A stretch of 64,000 bases of DNA from Sphingomonas sp. (GCF_030145815.1 NZ_JAIXHL010000019.1:40517-104516); one strand, 5' to 3'; numbered from the stretch's first letter, positions 1-8,761 are shown. Numbers and translations: made by a program. The notes: generated by a model not told the origin, from the letters alone.

Positions 1-1583
1 TTGGGCGTCGCGACGTCGCCGATCCGGCGATAGGCTTCGTAGCGGACCGCCGCGCTGAGTACGAGGCTGTGAACGAGCGGGATCGCCTGGCCGGGCGACA
101 CCAGCGGCAGGCTCAGTTCGCCAAAGCCGTAGGTGTCGGCCTGGGACTGGTCGATATTCTGGGTGCCGTTGATGCCGGTGAAGCGGCGAAAGTCGATCTG
201 CCGATGGCCAGCGCCAAGCGCGATCCTGACCGGGCCGCCGGGCAGCGCAAACAGCCGGCCGTTCGCCGAGAGCTCGATCGAGCGCGCGCGGTTGATATAG
301 TAGCCACCGGTGTTGACCGACAGCACGCCGCCCTGGAAGCTGTAGCCGCCATAATCGACCCGATCCTCGCCATAGGTGGCGGAGAGCATCGTGCTCCAGC
401 CCTCCGGCAGCGACCAGGTCAGCGAGGGCGAGACGCCCCAGGCGCGCGCGGTCGATTGCGTCTTGCCCCGGGCCACGGAGAGATCGCCGCCGGCGGCGAG
501 CGGATAAGTCAGGTTCGTCCAGCGCTTGTTGAACAGGCCGTCCATGGCGAATCGGAGATCCGGCACCAAATCCTGCTCAGCTGAAGCGAGAAGGCTGTGG
601 CGCCGCTGCGCGGGAAAGAGGGTGAGTCCGGGCGAGCGTGTCGCGGCATAGTCGCGCTGGCGCGCGAGGATCGCATCGTTGCTGCCATATTCATAGGCGA
701 GCAGGGCATTGCCCGACCGCCATGTCGTCCCTGCGGTGGCGCCATAGGTCTGGCTGAACCCGCCGCCATCGGTGGGGATGCCGAGCCGCGCGCTGGTCTC
801 CACGCCCTCAAGGTCCCGCCGCAACAGGATGTTGACGACACCGGCGACCGCGTCCGAACCGAACAGCGCCGACGCGCCGTCGGGAACCACGTCGATCCGG
901 CTGACCGCTCCGAGCGGGATGCCGGAAATGTCCACGGATTGCTTCGCCGCATTGTACGACAGGCGATGCCCGTTGAGCAGCGTCAAGGTCGCGTCGCCGC
1001 CGAGCCCGCGCAGATTGATCGAGGCACCGCCGCCCACATCCGCGCCGTTGGTCTCGGGCACGTTGAAGCCGACGCCCGGATTCTGGCCGCCGCCAAAATT
1101 CTGGGGCAAGCTGCGCGCGATCTCGACGAGCGTCGCCTGCCCGGCATTGCGCGCCTCCTCGCGCGTCACCTGGATTGTCGTCGATGCGGTGGGCGCTCCG
1201 CGAATGCGGCTGCCGGTGATCGTGATCGCCTCCTGCGCTTCGGCCGGTGCCGCGAGTGCCTGCGGCGTGGCCGGCGCGATGACGAAGGCCGCACCTGAGC
1301 GCCGTGCCTGCAAGCCCGAACCTGCAAGCAGCCGATCGAGCGCCTCGTCGATCGAGAGCATCCCCTTCAAGGCCGGTGCCCTGTGGCCGGCGATCAGGTC
1401 GGTCGGCGCGACGATGCTTTGGCCCGTTGCCGCAACGACTGCCTGAATCGAGCGCGCGAGCGGTTGGGCGGGAAGGTCATAGCTTTGCCGTTCGATCGCC
1501 TGTGCGCGGGCAACACTCGAACCCGTGGCGACCAGCACCGTACCGCTCAGGCAAAGTGCCAATAGTCCCGTCATACCCCGCAT
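1..1583 (-). CDS. TonB-dependent receptor with N-terminal STN signalling domain (C-terminus beyond window)
   Basis: About 527 residues are visible; the gene runs off the left edge with the frame open. The ATG follows a strong GGGAGGAAG ribosome site. A signal peptide of about 27 residues ends near ARAQ. It is followed by an STN (secretin/TonB short N-terminal) domain at about residues 30-105, containing LPAQPLARSIQ and LSIDEALDRLLAGSGL. The plug starts near ITITGSRIRG at about residue 120. STN domains pass the ligand-bound signal to a FecR-type anti-sigma factor, and fecR and an ECF sigma gene lie directly upstream. The receptor is therefore probably an outer-membrane transducer that induces its own operon. 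The substrate is not shown; iron chelates are usual, but sphingomonads also use such receptors for other nutrients. Confidence 0.9.
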   Translation of the reverse strand, partial: MRGMTGLLALCLSGTVLVATGSSVARAQAIERQSYDLPAQPLARSIQAVVAATGQSIVAPTDLIAGHRAPALKGMLSIDEALDRLLAGSGLQARRSGAAFVIAPATPQALAAPAEAQEAITITGSRIRGAPTASTTIQVTREEARNAGQATLVEIARSLPQNFGGGQNPGVGFNVPETNGADVGGGASINLRGLGGDATLTLLNGHRLSYNAAKQSVDISGIPLGAVSRIDVVPDGASALFGSDAVAGVVNILLRRDLEGVETSARLGIPTDGGGFSQTYGATAGTTWRSGNALLAYEYGSNDAILARQRDYAATRSPGLTLFPAQRRHSLLASAEQDLVPDLRFAMDGLFNKRWTNLTYPLAAGGDLSVARGKTQSTARAWGVSPSLTWSLPEGWSTMLSATYGEDRVDYGGYSFQGGVLSVNTGGYYINRARSIELSANGRLFALPGGPVRIALGAGHRQIDFRRFTGINGTQNIDQSQADTYGFGELSLPLVSPGQAIPLVHSLVLSAAVRYEAYRRIGDVATP

Positions 1584-1672
1584 ATGTCTTCCTCCCCATC
1601 CGGCATCCTTGCTGGTGCCATTCGGTGCGGAAACGACGCGGGCGGGAATTACCCTACGGCTTTTGCGTGTGC

Positions 1673-2659
1673 CTAGTGCAGCGAGAGCGATGCGTCGGGC
1701 TGGCGGCGAAGATCGAGCTGGAACATTGCCGCCGCTGCTTCGGCGAACCCTGCCGGATCGTCGGCAGCGAAGGCGCCGGTGATCCGGAGGGTTCCGATCC
1801 GCTCGGAGCCCAGCACCAGCTTGACGGCGTTGCGGCGGTTGAACCCGGCAACCGCCTCGCGCAGCGGCGTTGCCTCGAACGAGAGCATGGCTCCCGGCCA
1901 GGCGGTGTCGGCGGGATCGGCGGCGACCGGCGGCGAAGGCGCCTTGCCAGGTGCATAGACCGATGCTTGGCCCGGCACGAGCATCCGGCCCGGCGCGCCG
2001 CGTGCGATCACCGGGTCGGGACGGACCTCGACCGAACCGCGCAACAGGACGACGCGGACAAGCCCCGGGCGGAGCGCGACGTCGAAGATCGTCCCATGCG
2101 CGATGACCGTCCCGCCGTCCGCGCGCACCGCGAACGGCCGAGCGCTATCATGCGCGACATCGAACCGCGCACGTCCCTTGAGAAGCTCGAGCTGGCGCTG
2201 GGACGCACTATAGGCGACCCGCACGGCGCTGCCCCGATCGAGCGTGACCCGCGAGCCGTCCGCCAGCGTCACGGTCCGAACCGCATCGGCGTTGCTGGCA
2301 TAAGCGACCGGCGCCGCTGCCGGGTCCGGTTGCATGCCGACCCGCAGCAACAGGCCGCTGCCGACGATCAGCACCAGAAGGGCGGCGACCGCCGCGACGC
2401 GCACGATCGGCTGCCGGTGCCAGACGCTGGCGCGGGAGAGGTCGCGACCCCGGCCGAGGCTGGTATTGGCAAGGAAGCTGAATTGTTCCCATTGCCGTGC
2501 GAGCCGGTCATAGGTCTCGCTGTTCAGGGCGTCGGCGCGCCATGCCGCGAACGCGGCCAGCTCGGCTTCGCTCGCACCCGCGCGCAGCCGCGCGAACCAG
2601 TCGGCGGCCTCCTGCCGCGCGCGTGCCGTAGCCTGATCCTCCCCGGCCGGTACGGTCAT
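1673..2659 (-). CDS. fecR: FecR family anti-sigma regulator
   Basis: This 328-residue protein has the usual FecR plan. A cytoplasmic DUF4880-like N-terminus with ADWFARLRAG and FAAWRADALNSETYDRL covers residues 18-52. One membrane span lies at about 86-107. A periplasmic FecR domain follows at about 125-215, with the pattern TLADGSRVTLDRGSAVRV and later GSVEVRP. The C-terminal part, with a short FNRRNAVKLVLG stretch, resembles the FecR C-terminal domain that contacts receptor STN domains. Its start overlaps the stop of the sigma gene in an ATGA junction, so the two are translationally coupled. It should hold the sigma factor until the downstream receptor signals. Family assignment is firm; the inducing ligand is unknown. 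Confidence 0.92.
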   Translation of the reverse strand: MTVPAGEDQATARARQEAADWFARLRAGASEAELAAFAAWRADALNSETYDRLARQWEQFSFLANTSLGRGRDLSRASVWHRQPIVRVAAVAALLVLIVGSGLLLRVGMQPDPAAAPVAYASNADAVRTVTLADGSRVTLDRGSAVRVAYSASQRQLELLKGRARFDVAHDSARPFAVRADGGTVIAHGTIFDVALRPGLVRVVLLRGSVEVRPDPVIARGAPGRMLVPGQASVYAPGKAPSPPVAADPADTAWPGAMLSFEATPLREAVAGFNRRNAVKLVLGSERIGTLRITGAFAADDPAGFAEAAAAMFQLDLRRQPDASLSLH

Positions 2660-3240
2660 CGGAGCGACGAATGGCCGTCGATATGGGCGATGGCACGGCT
2701 CATATGCTTCTCGACCGCCTTGATCCCGAGCCCGGTCCGGGCTGCGATCTCGGCATAGCTATAGCCGTCGATTCGATGCGCCAAGAAGATCTCCCGTGTC
2801 CGCGGCTTCAATCGCAGCATAGCAGCTTCGAGCCGCGCGAGCATATCCCGCGCTTCGAGCGCGGCGATCTGATCTGGCCCCATGATGGCGACGTCGTCCA
2901 CGCAGACATGCAGATGCGCGGCATGGCGCGCGGCAGCCTTGGCCTCGTCCTTCAGGAGATTCACCGCGGTCCGGTGCAGATAGGCCTCGGGGCTCTCGAG
3001 CCGATCGACGACGTTCTGGTCGAGCGCCGCGAGACGGACGAACGCCTGCTGGGTCAGGTCCTCGGCGGTGTCGTTGGTGGTCCGACGCGACAGGAAGCGG
3101 AGCAGCCGCGGCCGGTGCTCGCGAAACAGCGTCTCGAGCCGGCCGGTGACCGTCGGAACGACGCGATCCTCGGGCGGCAGCGGCTCGCTCTCGCCGATGC
3201 CGCCGGGAAGCTCGCGCGCCAGCCTCATGCGCTCGAGCAT
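2656..3240 (-). CDS. ECF RNA polymerase sigma factor (FecI-type)
   Basis: A 194-residue sigma-70 family protein of ECF size. Region 2 shows LFREHRPRLLRFLSRRTTNDTAEDLTQQ followed by VRLAAL. Region 4 shows LPPRTREIF-like LKPRTREIFLAHRIDGYSY and AEIAARTGLGIKAVEKHMSRA, a helix-turn-helix for the -35 element. The ATG chosen has GGAGG about five bases upstream; a longer reading frame upstream has no such signal and a basic, unlike composition. It is the first gene of the sigma-FecR-receptor set, so it most likely directs transcription of the receptor. No cognate promoter could be picked with confidence. Confidence 0.92.
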   Translation of the reverse strand: MLERMRLARELPGGIGESEPLPPEDRVVPTVTGRLETLFREHRPRLLRFLSRRTTNDTAEDLTQQAFVRLAALDQNVVDRLESPEAYLHRTAVNLLKDEAKAAARHAAHLHVCVDDVAIMGPDQIAALEARDMLARLEAAMLRLKPRTREIFLAHRIDGYSYAEIAARTGLGIKAVEKHMSRAIAHIDGHSSLR

Positions 3241-3740
3241 GGTGCCTCCGTCTGCCGACGGAACCGGATTGGAAGCTGAAACCTCGCCATATGCCGCTCC
3301 GCTTTTTCGAGGCGGAGCCGGCGAAAGCCGGGTGTTGAGAACATGCTTGAGACACGCGCCGACGCCTTTAGCCGCATGCGGCCTGGACATGTGCGACGGC
3401 CACCCGGCAATGCGCCGTGCGAGACCATGGCTTCTCAAGCGAGGTTCTCACGCCTCGGCGCCGTCGTGCCGACGACGCGAACGGAAGGATAAGCCCGTTC
3501 AGCGATTTAGCAACTCGGCGCTCGAACTGGAGCGGTCAGCCTTCCCTCCAGCCTATCGCAAGGGCTGTCGGCGCTTGGGTCCCAATCACCATTTGCGGTG
3601 CAAACGCGCATCTCAGCGACTCGCTCGGTAACGGATATCGCTGAAGACTCCATCTTCAATGCTAATGTACCACAATTACCTATCCCGAATTTGGGTCATC
3701 GCGTGTGTTTCGGTCGAGACAGGAGGTCACCGCGCGCCAC
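3241..3740. other. 500-bp intergenic region, no gene recognised
   Basis: This stretch lies upstream of the sigma factor gene and downstream of the tolC-like gene; both are on the minus strand. It must hold the sigma operon promoter. Short open frames exist on both strands, but none has a ribosome site together with a recognisable or plausible protein. No tRNA, repeat or terminator with a clear U-tract was seen. Confidence 0.5.
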
Positions 3741-5186
3741 TCACTGTGTCAAACTGTTGGGAAGTGCCATTCGCGGAACACCTCCATCAACGGTGCTCGG
3801 CGAGGCGGCTGACCGCAGTGGTTCGTCGTGGGAACTCTTGCCACCGCTACTAAATAGCCCAAGATCATGTGCCTCGGCCTGCCCCATCGCCACCAGCAGC
3901 CCGAACGCAGCGACATAGGCGTCGCGCCGCGCAGTGACGAGCTGCACCCGCGCATTGAGCAATTCCTGCTCGGCGTTGAGCACGTCGAGCACGTTGCGCG
4001 TACCCACCGTCAGCTCGGCGCGCACGCCTTCGACCGCGAGCGTGTTCGCCGCGACCGCATCCTCCGCCGACCGGATCAGTTCGAGCGCCGCTCGATGCCG
4101 GGCGAACGCCGCGCGCACCTCGGCGACGATGCGGCGCTCGACCAGCGTCACCTGCTCGAGCGACTGACCGTGCAGCGCTTGGGCGCGGCGCACCTGCGCC
4201 CCCGGCAACCCGCCCTGATAGAGCGGGATCGTCGCCGACAGGCCGATCGTCGCGCTGGTCTGGGATTGAAGGAAGGTCCGACCCGGCAGCGAGCTGGTCA
4301 GCGACCCCAGATAATTATTGTAGCCGCTCGACCCCACCGCCGAGAGCCGCGGCAGCCGCGCCGCCCGGGCGACGCGCACGTCATAGCCCGCCGCCTGTGC
4401 GTCGGTGCGCGCCGCGTCCAGCAGCGGGTTGCCGCCGAGCGCGATCGCGGTCGCCTGCTCGGCGGAACCGGGCAACCCCGGCAGCGGCGCCGGATAGGCG
4501 AGCTGGCCGGGTACCAGCCCGACGAAGCGGATGTAATTCTCGCGGCTCGCGATCAGCTGGGCCTGCGCCGCCTGGAGCTGCCCACGCGCCAGCGACAGGC
4601 GTGCCTCGGACTGCGCGACATCGGTGCGGGTCAGGTCCCCGACCTCGAACCGGTCGCGCGACGCCTGGAGGTTGGTCGCGAGCACCGTGACGTTGCGCGT
4701 GTTGAGCTGGACGATCGCCTCGTCGCGCAGCACGTCCATATAAACCGAGACGATCGCGTTGAAGACGTCCGCCTCGGTCGCGCGCAGATTCGAGCGTCCC
4801 GATTCGACCCGGGCATCGGCGGCGCGGATCGAATTGGCGACGCGCCCGCCCTGGAACAACGGGAACGACAGATTGCCGTTGGCGGCAAAGGCACGGCTCG
4901 GCGCCGACAGGCTGTTGGCCGAGGTCAGCACATATTCCTGATAATCGGCGGTCGCGCTGAGCGTCGGCCGCGCCGCCGCCTTGGCGATCGGGACCCCTTC
5001 GTCGATCGCGCGCAGCCCGGCGCGCGCGGCGGTAAGCCCGGGATTGGTGCGATAGGCATGGCGCAGTGCCGCGCGCAGCGTGGTGACCGGGCCGGAATCC
5101 GCGGCGGGCGGCGCGTCCTGGGCGTGAGCGACAGACGCGGGAAGGACGGTCGCGACACACGCGGCCAAGGCAACGAAACGGTGCAT
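3741..5186 (-). CDS. tolC: TolC family outer membrane efflux protein
   Basis: A 481-residue outer-membrane channel protein with a signal peptide ending near SVAHAQ. The two TolC repeats can be read: LRAALRHAYRTNPGL, then DYQEYVLTS, LSFPLFQGG and YMDVLRDEAIVQLN in the first half, and ATIPLYQGG, VLDVLNAEQELLNARVQLV in the second. VGTRNVLDVLNAEQ is typical of the type I secretion/TolC subfamily in alphaproteobacteria. No transporter gene is adjacent, so it may serve several pumps. The last 35 residues after LGLFSSGG are serine/proline-rich and do not look like the usual family tail, so the 3' end may have been replaced. A small histidine-rich secreted protein is encoded 54 bases upstream on the same strand. 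Confidence 0.88.
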   Translation of the reverse strand: MHRFVALAACVATVLPASVAHAQDAPPAADSGPVTTLRAALRHAYRTNPGLTAARAGLRAIDEGVPIAKAAARPTLSATADYQEYVLTSANSLSAPSRAFAANGNLSFPLFQGGRVANSIRAADARVESGRSNLRATEADVFNAIVSVYMDVLRDEAIVQLNTRNVTVLATNLQASRDRFEVGDLTRTDVAQSEARLSLARGQLQAAQAQLIASRENYIRFVGLVPGQLAYPAPLPGLPGSAEQATAIALGGNPLLDAARTDAQAAGYDVRVARAARLPRLSAVGSSGYNNYLGSLTSSLPGRTFLQSQTSATIGLSATIPLYQGGLPGAQVRRAQALHGQSLEQVTLVERRIVAEVRAAFARHRAALELIRSAEDAVAANTLAVEGVRAELTVGTRNVLDVLNAEQELLNARVQLVTARRDAYVAAFGLLVAMGQAEAHDLGLFSSGGKSSHDEPLRSAASPSTVDGGVPRMALPNSLTQ

Positions 5187-5240
5187 GGGATCAATCTCCT
5201 GAGCGATGGGAAAGCCGCGCGGGAGCGGCGTCGTACATCG

Positions 5241-5573
5241 TCAGGCGATCGGCGGTCGCAGCGCTCTGGACGGGACCTCGCCGTGCACGCGGAAGTCATA
5301 GCGGGCACAGCCCGGGCTGCGCGACTGTATCACCGGCGTCAGCGTGACGTCGGCGAACACCCCGGCATGGTGATGGTGACAGAGATGTAAATGGGCTGGC
5401 AGCTCGCGGCGCTGCCCGTCGGCCTCACGCTGGTCCTGCGTCGCCGACACCCCTTCCTCGGCGCAGCGATCAGTCGCGATCGTCGTCGCAACCGGCATCG
5501 GCTCAACGCCGTGCAGCGCCGACTCGCCTACCATGGTCATACCGAGAAGAATTGCGATCAGCAGGCGGGGCAT
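5241..5573 (-). CDS. Small secreted histidine-rich protein (CzcI-like)
   Basis: This 110-residue protein has a short signal peptide (MPRLLIAILLGMTMVG), a DRCAEE segment, a central LCHHHHAG metal-binding-type cluster and a tail ending in ALRPPIA. It precedes the tolC-like gene and faces a similar small protein on the other strand at 5896. Both share the order leader, CAE motif, His/Cys cluster and RPP-A tail, which suggests they are paralogues. Proteins of this size and composition accompany czc-type efflux operons in other bacteria, where CzcI is thought to modulate metal response. The function here is inferred from composition and context only. Confidence 0.6.
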   Translation of the reverse strand: MPRLLIAILLGMTMVGESALHGVEPMPVATTIATDRCAEEGVSATQDQREADGQRRELPAHLHLCHHHHAGVFADVTLTPVIQSRSPGCARYDFRVHGEVPSRALRPPIA

Positions 5574-5699
5574 CGTTCCTCGTCCCGGGAAACGTCGGTA
5601 ATGCGTCGCGGCGCCGCGTGCGATGCGCAGTATGACGCGGCTCCCATTGCAACATTCCTTGCGATCAAACAGGTTCTACTTCAAGATCAAATTCGCACG

Positions 5700-5717
5700 A
5701 TCATGTTGAGACATGAT
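5700..5717. promoter_or_regulatory. Inverted repeat ATCATG-N6-CATGAT
   Basis: A perfect 6-bp inverted repeat with a 6-base spacer in the AT-rich divergent region. It could be an operator for the leftward or rightward unit. The arms are short, so chance is possible. Confidence 0.3.
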
Positions 5718-5797
5718 ATCAGTTGGAAAAATGATGTAAAGTAACAACTTCCATTCTACTTGCGATCGTCATGGCACGAATCGTTCTTGGAATAGAA

Positions 5798-5814
5798 TTG
5801 ATATATTATATCAA
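5798..5814. promoter_or_regulatory. 17-bp perfect palindrome, candidate metal-repressor operator
   Basis: Arms TTGATATA and TATATCAA are separated by one base, about 80 bases upstream of the first gene of the czc operon. AT-rich dyads of this kind are typical operators of ArsR/SmtB-type metal-sensing repressors. No such repressor gene adjoins the operon, so the sensor would act in trans. Both the operator role and the family are inference. Confidence 0.45.
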
Positions 5815-5895
5815 CAATTGTGCTTGGGCCAACCTTCATCTGCCTGATTTTACTGGGGTGACAAGCACCTCGCACTGCGATATGGGCACTGTTCA

Positions 5896-6225
5896 ATGCA
5901 TCGTTTCCTCCTCCTGCTCCTGTGTGCGCTCGCAGCCCTGTCGATGGGCACGGGGGCGGTTGCGCATGCGGCGGAGCGCAGCGTCTGCGCCGAGCAGGCC
6001 TCGGACAAGGCCGAGGTCCATTCGGGAAATGAGGAGCCGGGCAAGCCCGCCTCCGACCAGGGCTATGGGCATCAGCATGGTTGCCATGGCCACCACCTCA
6101 TGGCGATCATGCCCGAGAAGTCGGCCGTCAGCCACGCCCTGCCCTCGACTGCGCCGTTCGTGCGAATGGCGCCGGCGCTGTATGCCGCGCGCAGCGATCC
6201 CGCGTTGAGACCACCGCAAGCCTGA
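5896..6225 (+). CDS. Small secreted histidine-rich protein (CzcI-like) leading the czc operon
   Basis: A 109-residue protein with a clear signal peptide (LLLLLCALAALSMGTGAVAHA). It has a CAEQ motif after cleavage, a GHQHGCHGHH cluster in the middle and a DPALRPPQA end. It lies 53 bases before czcC in the same direction and shares its layout with the divergent protein at 5241. The exported His/Cys cluster suggests a periplasmic metal-binding or sensing role, like CzcI-type proteins. The start is the ATG just before the hydrophobic leader; the ribosome site is weak. Confidence 0.65.
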   Translation: MHRFLLLLLCALAALSMGTGAVAHAAERSVCAEQASDKAEVHSGNEEPGKPASDQGYGHQHGCHGHHLMAIMPEKSAVSHALPSTAPFVRMAPALYAARSDPALRPPQA

Positions 6226-6278
6226 CAACCACTCGGCCGCGCCTGCGCGGCATGGCTTGGTTTGTCAGGAGTATTTAC

Positions 6279-7541
6279 ATGCATCGTATCCTCGCGGCCC
6301 TTCTGGCCGCGGTGTCCTGCGCGGGAATCGCGCAGGCGCAGACGTCGCCACCGGCCTCGGCCGGCGACGTCCTCACGATCGACGACGCGCTCGCCCAGGC
6401 AGGTGCTGTGTCCCCAACCGGCGACGTTGCCGAAGCTGGGATTCGTGCGGCTGAGGCGGGCCGCGTCGTCGCGGGACTGAGGCCCAATCCCACCGTTACC
6501 ACCGACGTCGAGAACATTCTCGGCACCGGACCCTATCGTGGCCTCGACGAATCCGAGACGACGGTCAATTTCGCGCTACCGATCGAGCTTGGCGGCAAGC
6601 GTTCGGCGCGCATCGCCGTCTCCGAGGCCGAAATCACCCGCGCGCGAATACAGACCTTGGTGGCGGGTGCCGACCTGCGGCTGGGCGTAGTCCAAGCCTA
6701 TGTCCAGGCCATCGCCAGCGAGCGCCGCCGCGCGATCGCCGAAAGCCAGATTACGGTGACCACGGAAAATCTTCGGATCGCACGCGACCGGGTTGAGGCG
6801 GGCGCCAACTCGCCGATCGACGAGCAACGCGCCCAGCTCCAGCAGGTGAATGCCGAGACCGAGCTCGCCCAGGCGCAGCGCGCGGCCGAAGCGGCGCGTG
6901 CAACGCTTGAGCGCTATCTCGGCCGGCCGTTGAACGAAAGTCTCGACGCCGCCTGGTATGAGCGCGTCGGCGGCTACGGCCCACAAGAGCCGGTCCGCGC
7001 CGACGGCACGCTCGCGTTGGCGATCGCCCGCGCCGACGTATCGGCAGCCGAAGCACGGGTGCGGCTGGCGCGCAGCCAGCGTGTGCCCGACCTCACGGTG
7101 AGTGCGGGTACGCGGCGGCTGACCGCGACCAAGGATCAGGCTATGGTGTTCAGCGTATCGGTGCCGTTGCCGATCTTCAATAATGGCCGGGCCAGCGTGA
7201 ACCAGGCGCTGGCCGAGCGCGACCGGGTCGATGCGCAGCGCCGCGTCGCCTTGTTCGAGGCGGAGCAGGCGATCACCGCAGCGCGCGCCGACCGCGATCG
7301 CGCGGCGGCCGCAGTGCGCGCATCGGGACCCGCGCTCGCCGCCGCGACCGAATCCGCGCGCATCGCGCGCCTCGGCTATGGCGAGGGCAAGTTCGACCAG
7401 ATTGTGCTGCTCGATGCCGAGCGGACCCTGCTCGACACGCGCCGCGCCGCGGTCGACGCGCTCGCCCAATATCACGACGCCGAGGCCCGTCTGGCCCGGC
7501 TCACCGCGCCGGCGCCCGTGCCGGCGGCAACAGGGAATTGA
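6279..7541 (+). CDS. czcC: CzcC-type outer membrane channel of RND metal efflux
   Basis: The 420-residue protein begins with a signal peptide (HRILAALLAAVSCAGIAQAQ). It has the two TolC-type repeats: ARPNPTV-like GLRPNPTVTTDVENILG, FALPIELGGKR and VVQAYVQAIA in the first, and FSVSVPLPIFNNGRA and IVLLDAERTLLDTR in the second. The LPIELGGKR and VPLPIFN patterns are those of the CzcC/CusC branch. An AGGAG site seven bases before the ATG fixes the start; the open frame extends upstream without one. It is the first efflux gene of the czcCBA set and should form the outer-membrane exit duct for divalent cations pumped by CzcA. Confidence 0.92.
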   Translation: MHRILAALLAAVSCAGIAQAQTSPPASAGDVLTIDDALAQAGAVSPTGDVAEAGIRAAEAGRVVAGLRPNPTVTTDVENILGTGPYRGLDESETTVNFALPIELGGKRSARIAVSEAEITRARIQTLVAGADLRLGVVQAYVQAIASERRRAIAESQITVTTENLRIARDRVEAGANSPIDEQRAQLQQVNAETELAQAQRAAEAARATLERYLGRPLNESLDAAWYERVGGYGPQEPVRADGTLALAIARADVSAAEARVRLARSQRVPDLTVSAGTRRLTATKDQAMVFSVSVPLPIFNNGRASVNQALAERDRVDAQRRVALFEAEQAITAARADRDRAAAAVRASGPALAAATESARIARLGYGEGKFDQIVLLDAERTLLDTRRAAVDALAQYHDAEARLARLTAPAPVPAATGN

Positions 7542-7543
7542 CG

Positions 7544-8761
7544 ATGAACAAGCTCATCATTGGAGGCGCGACTCCGCTCGCGCTGGCGTTGCTGCTCGCC
7601 GGATGCGGCGGCGGCGACCCCGCCGCCAACAACAGCACCGAGGCCGGCCATGCCGAGGGCGAGGCGGGGCACAAGGAAGGCGAAGCCGGGCACAGCGAGG
7701 CCGAGGGCGCACACAAGAAAGGCGAGAGCGAAGGCGGCGGCGAGGAGGGCACGATCACGCTCACCGCGCAGCAGATCCGCGCCGCAGGCATTGAGATTGT
7801 GCGTCCGGTGTCGCGCGGCGGCGGCACGCTGCAGTTGCCCGCAACGATCGAGGGCGACCCGCAGGGAACGCAGGTCGTCTCGGCGGCGATCGGCGGGCGC
7901 GTCGTCGCGCTCAACTATAATCTCGGTCAGCCGGTCACGCGCGGTCAGGTCGTCGCGGTGATCGAGAGCCGCGAGGCCGCCACGATCCGCGCCGAGGTCG
8001 AGGCGGCGCAGGCGCGCAGCGCGCTCGCCCAGTCCAACCTCGCGCGCGAGGAGCGGCTGTTCAAGCTGCGCGTCTCGCCCGAGCGCGACGTGATCGCCGC
8101 GCGCACCGCCGCCACCGAGGCAAGCATCGCGCTGCGGCTCGCCCGACAGCAGGTTTCGGCCGCCGGGGTCAGCGGCGGCGCGCTCAACCGCATCGGCGTG
8201 ACCGCGCCAATCGCGGGGCGCATCACCGCGCGCCCGGTGGTCCTCGGGCAGACCGTGGCCGCGGACGCCGAGCTGTTCCGCGTCTCCAACCTGTCGCGGG
8301 TCGCGGTGACCGTGTCGTTGTCGCCCGCCGATGCCGCACGCGTCGCGGTCGGCGCGCCGGTCGAGATCAGCTCGGGCGGACGCCGTTCGGCGGCGCAGGT
8401 GAGCTTCGTCTCGCCGGTACTCGACGAGACCACCCGGCTCGTCACCGTAATCGCGCTGATCGACAACAGCGCCGGCCAGTGGCGCGTCGGCGAGCCGGTC
8501 ACCGCGGTGGTGCAACTGCCCGGTCAGGGCGGCGGCGCCGTCAGCGTGCCCGCCTCGGCGCTCCAGACCGTCGAGAATCGTCAGGTCGTGTTCGTACGCA
8601 CATCGAGTGGGTTCCGGGCCGTGCCCGTGACCGTCGGTGCGCACAGCTCCGGCTCGGTCGTCGTGACCTCAGGCCTCACCGGCCGCGAAGAGATCGCCGG
8701 TACCGGCAGCTTCACCCTCAAGGCCGAGCTCGGAAAGGGCGAGGCGGAGCACGGACACTAA
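7544..8761 (+). CDS. czcB: CzcB-type periplasmic adaptor of RND metal efflux (lipoprotein)
   Basis: A 405-residue membrane-fusion protein. The leader ends in a lipobox LLLAGC, so it is probably lipid-anchored. Residues 30-70 are a Glu/His-rich linker with repeats of GHxEGEAGH, likely to bind cations. A barrel-sandwich hybrid (RVVALNYNLGQPVTRGQVVAVIE), a helical hairpin and a beta-barrel region (APIAGRITARPVVLGQTV) follow. The ATG was chosen because AGGGA lies seven bases upstream; a TTG six bases earlier has no spacing for it. It should couple CzcA to CzcC and hand over periplasmic metal. The gene abuts czcC and leaves three bases before czcA. Confidence 0.93.
   Translation: MNKLIIGGATPLALALLLAGCGGGDPAANNSTEAGHAEGEAGHKEGEAGHSEAEGAHKKGESEGGGEEGTITLTAQQIRAAGIEIVRPVSRGGGTLQLPATIEGDPQGTQVVSAAIGGRVVALNYNLGQPVTRGQVVAVIESREAATIRAEVEAAQARSALAQSNLAREERLFKLRVSPERDVIAARTAATEASIALRLARQQVSAAGVSGGALNRIGVTAPIAGRITARPVVLGQTVAADAELFRVSNLSRVAVTVSLSPADAARVAVGAPVEISSGGRRSAAQVSFVSPVLDETTRLVTVIALIDNSAGQWRVGEPVTAVVQLPGQGGGAVSVPASALQTVENRQVVFVRTSSGFRAVPVTVGAHSSGSVVVTSGLTGREEIAGTGSFTLKAELGKGEAEHGH

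Larger units (their letters stand above)
5574..5895. promoter_or_regulatory. AT-rich divergent promoter region of the czc/tolC block
   Basis: Between the two divergent histidine-rich genes the sequence becomes clearly AT-rich, unlike the surrounding GC-rich coding DNA. It carries at least two dyads, listed separately. It must contain the promoters for the leftward tolC unit and the rightward czcCBA operon. No long open frame in it looks real. Confidence 0.55.

Noticed and set aside
3867..5390. Plus-strand frame of 507 codons over the tolC-like gene
   Set aside because: Arginine-rich product antisense to a convincing TolC-family protein.
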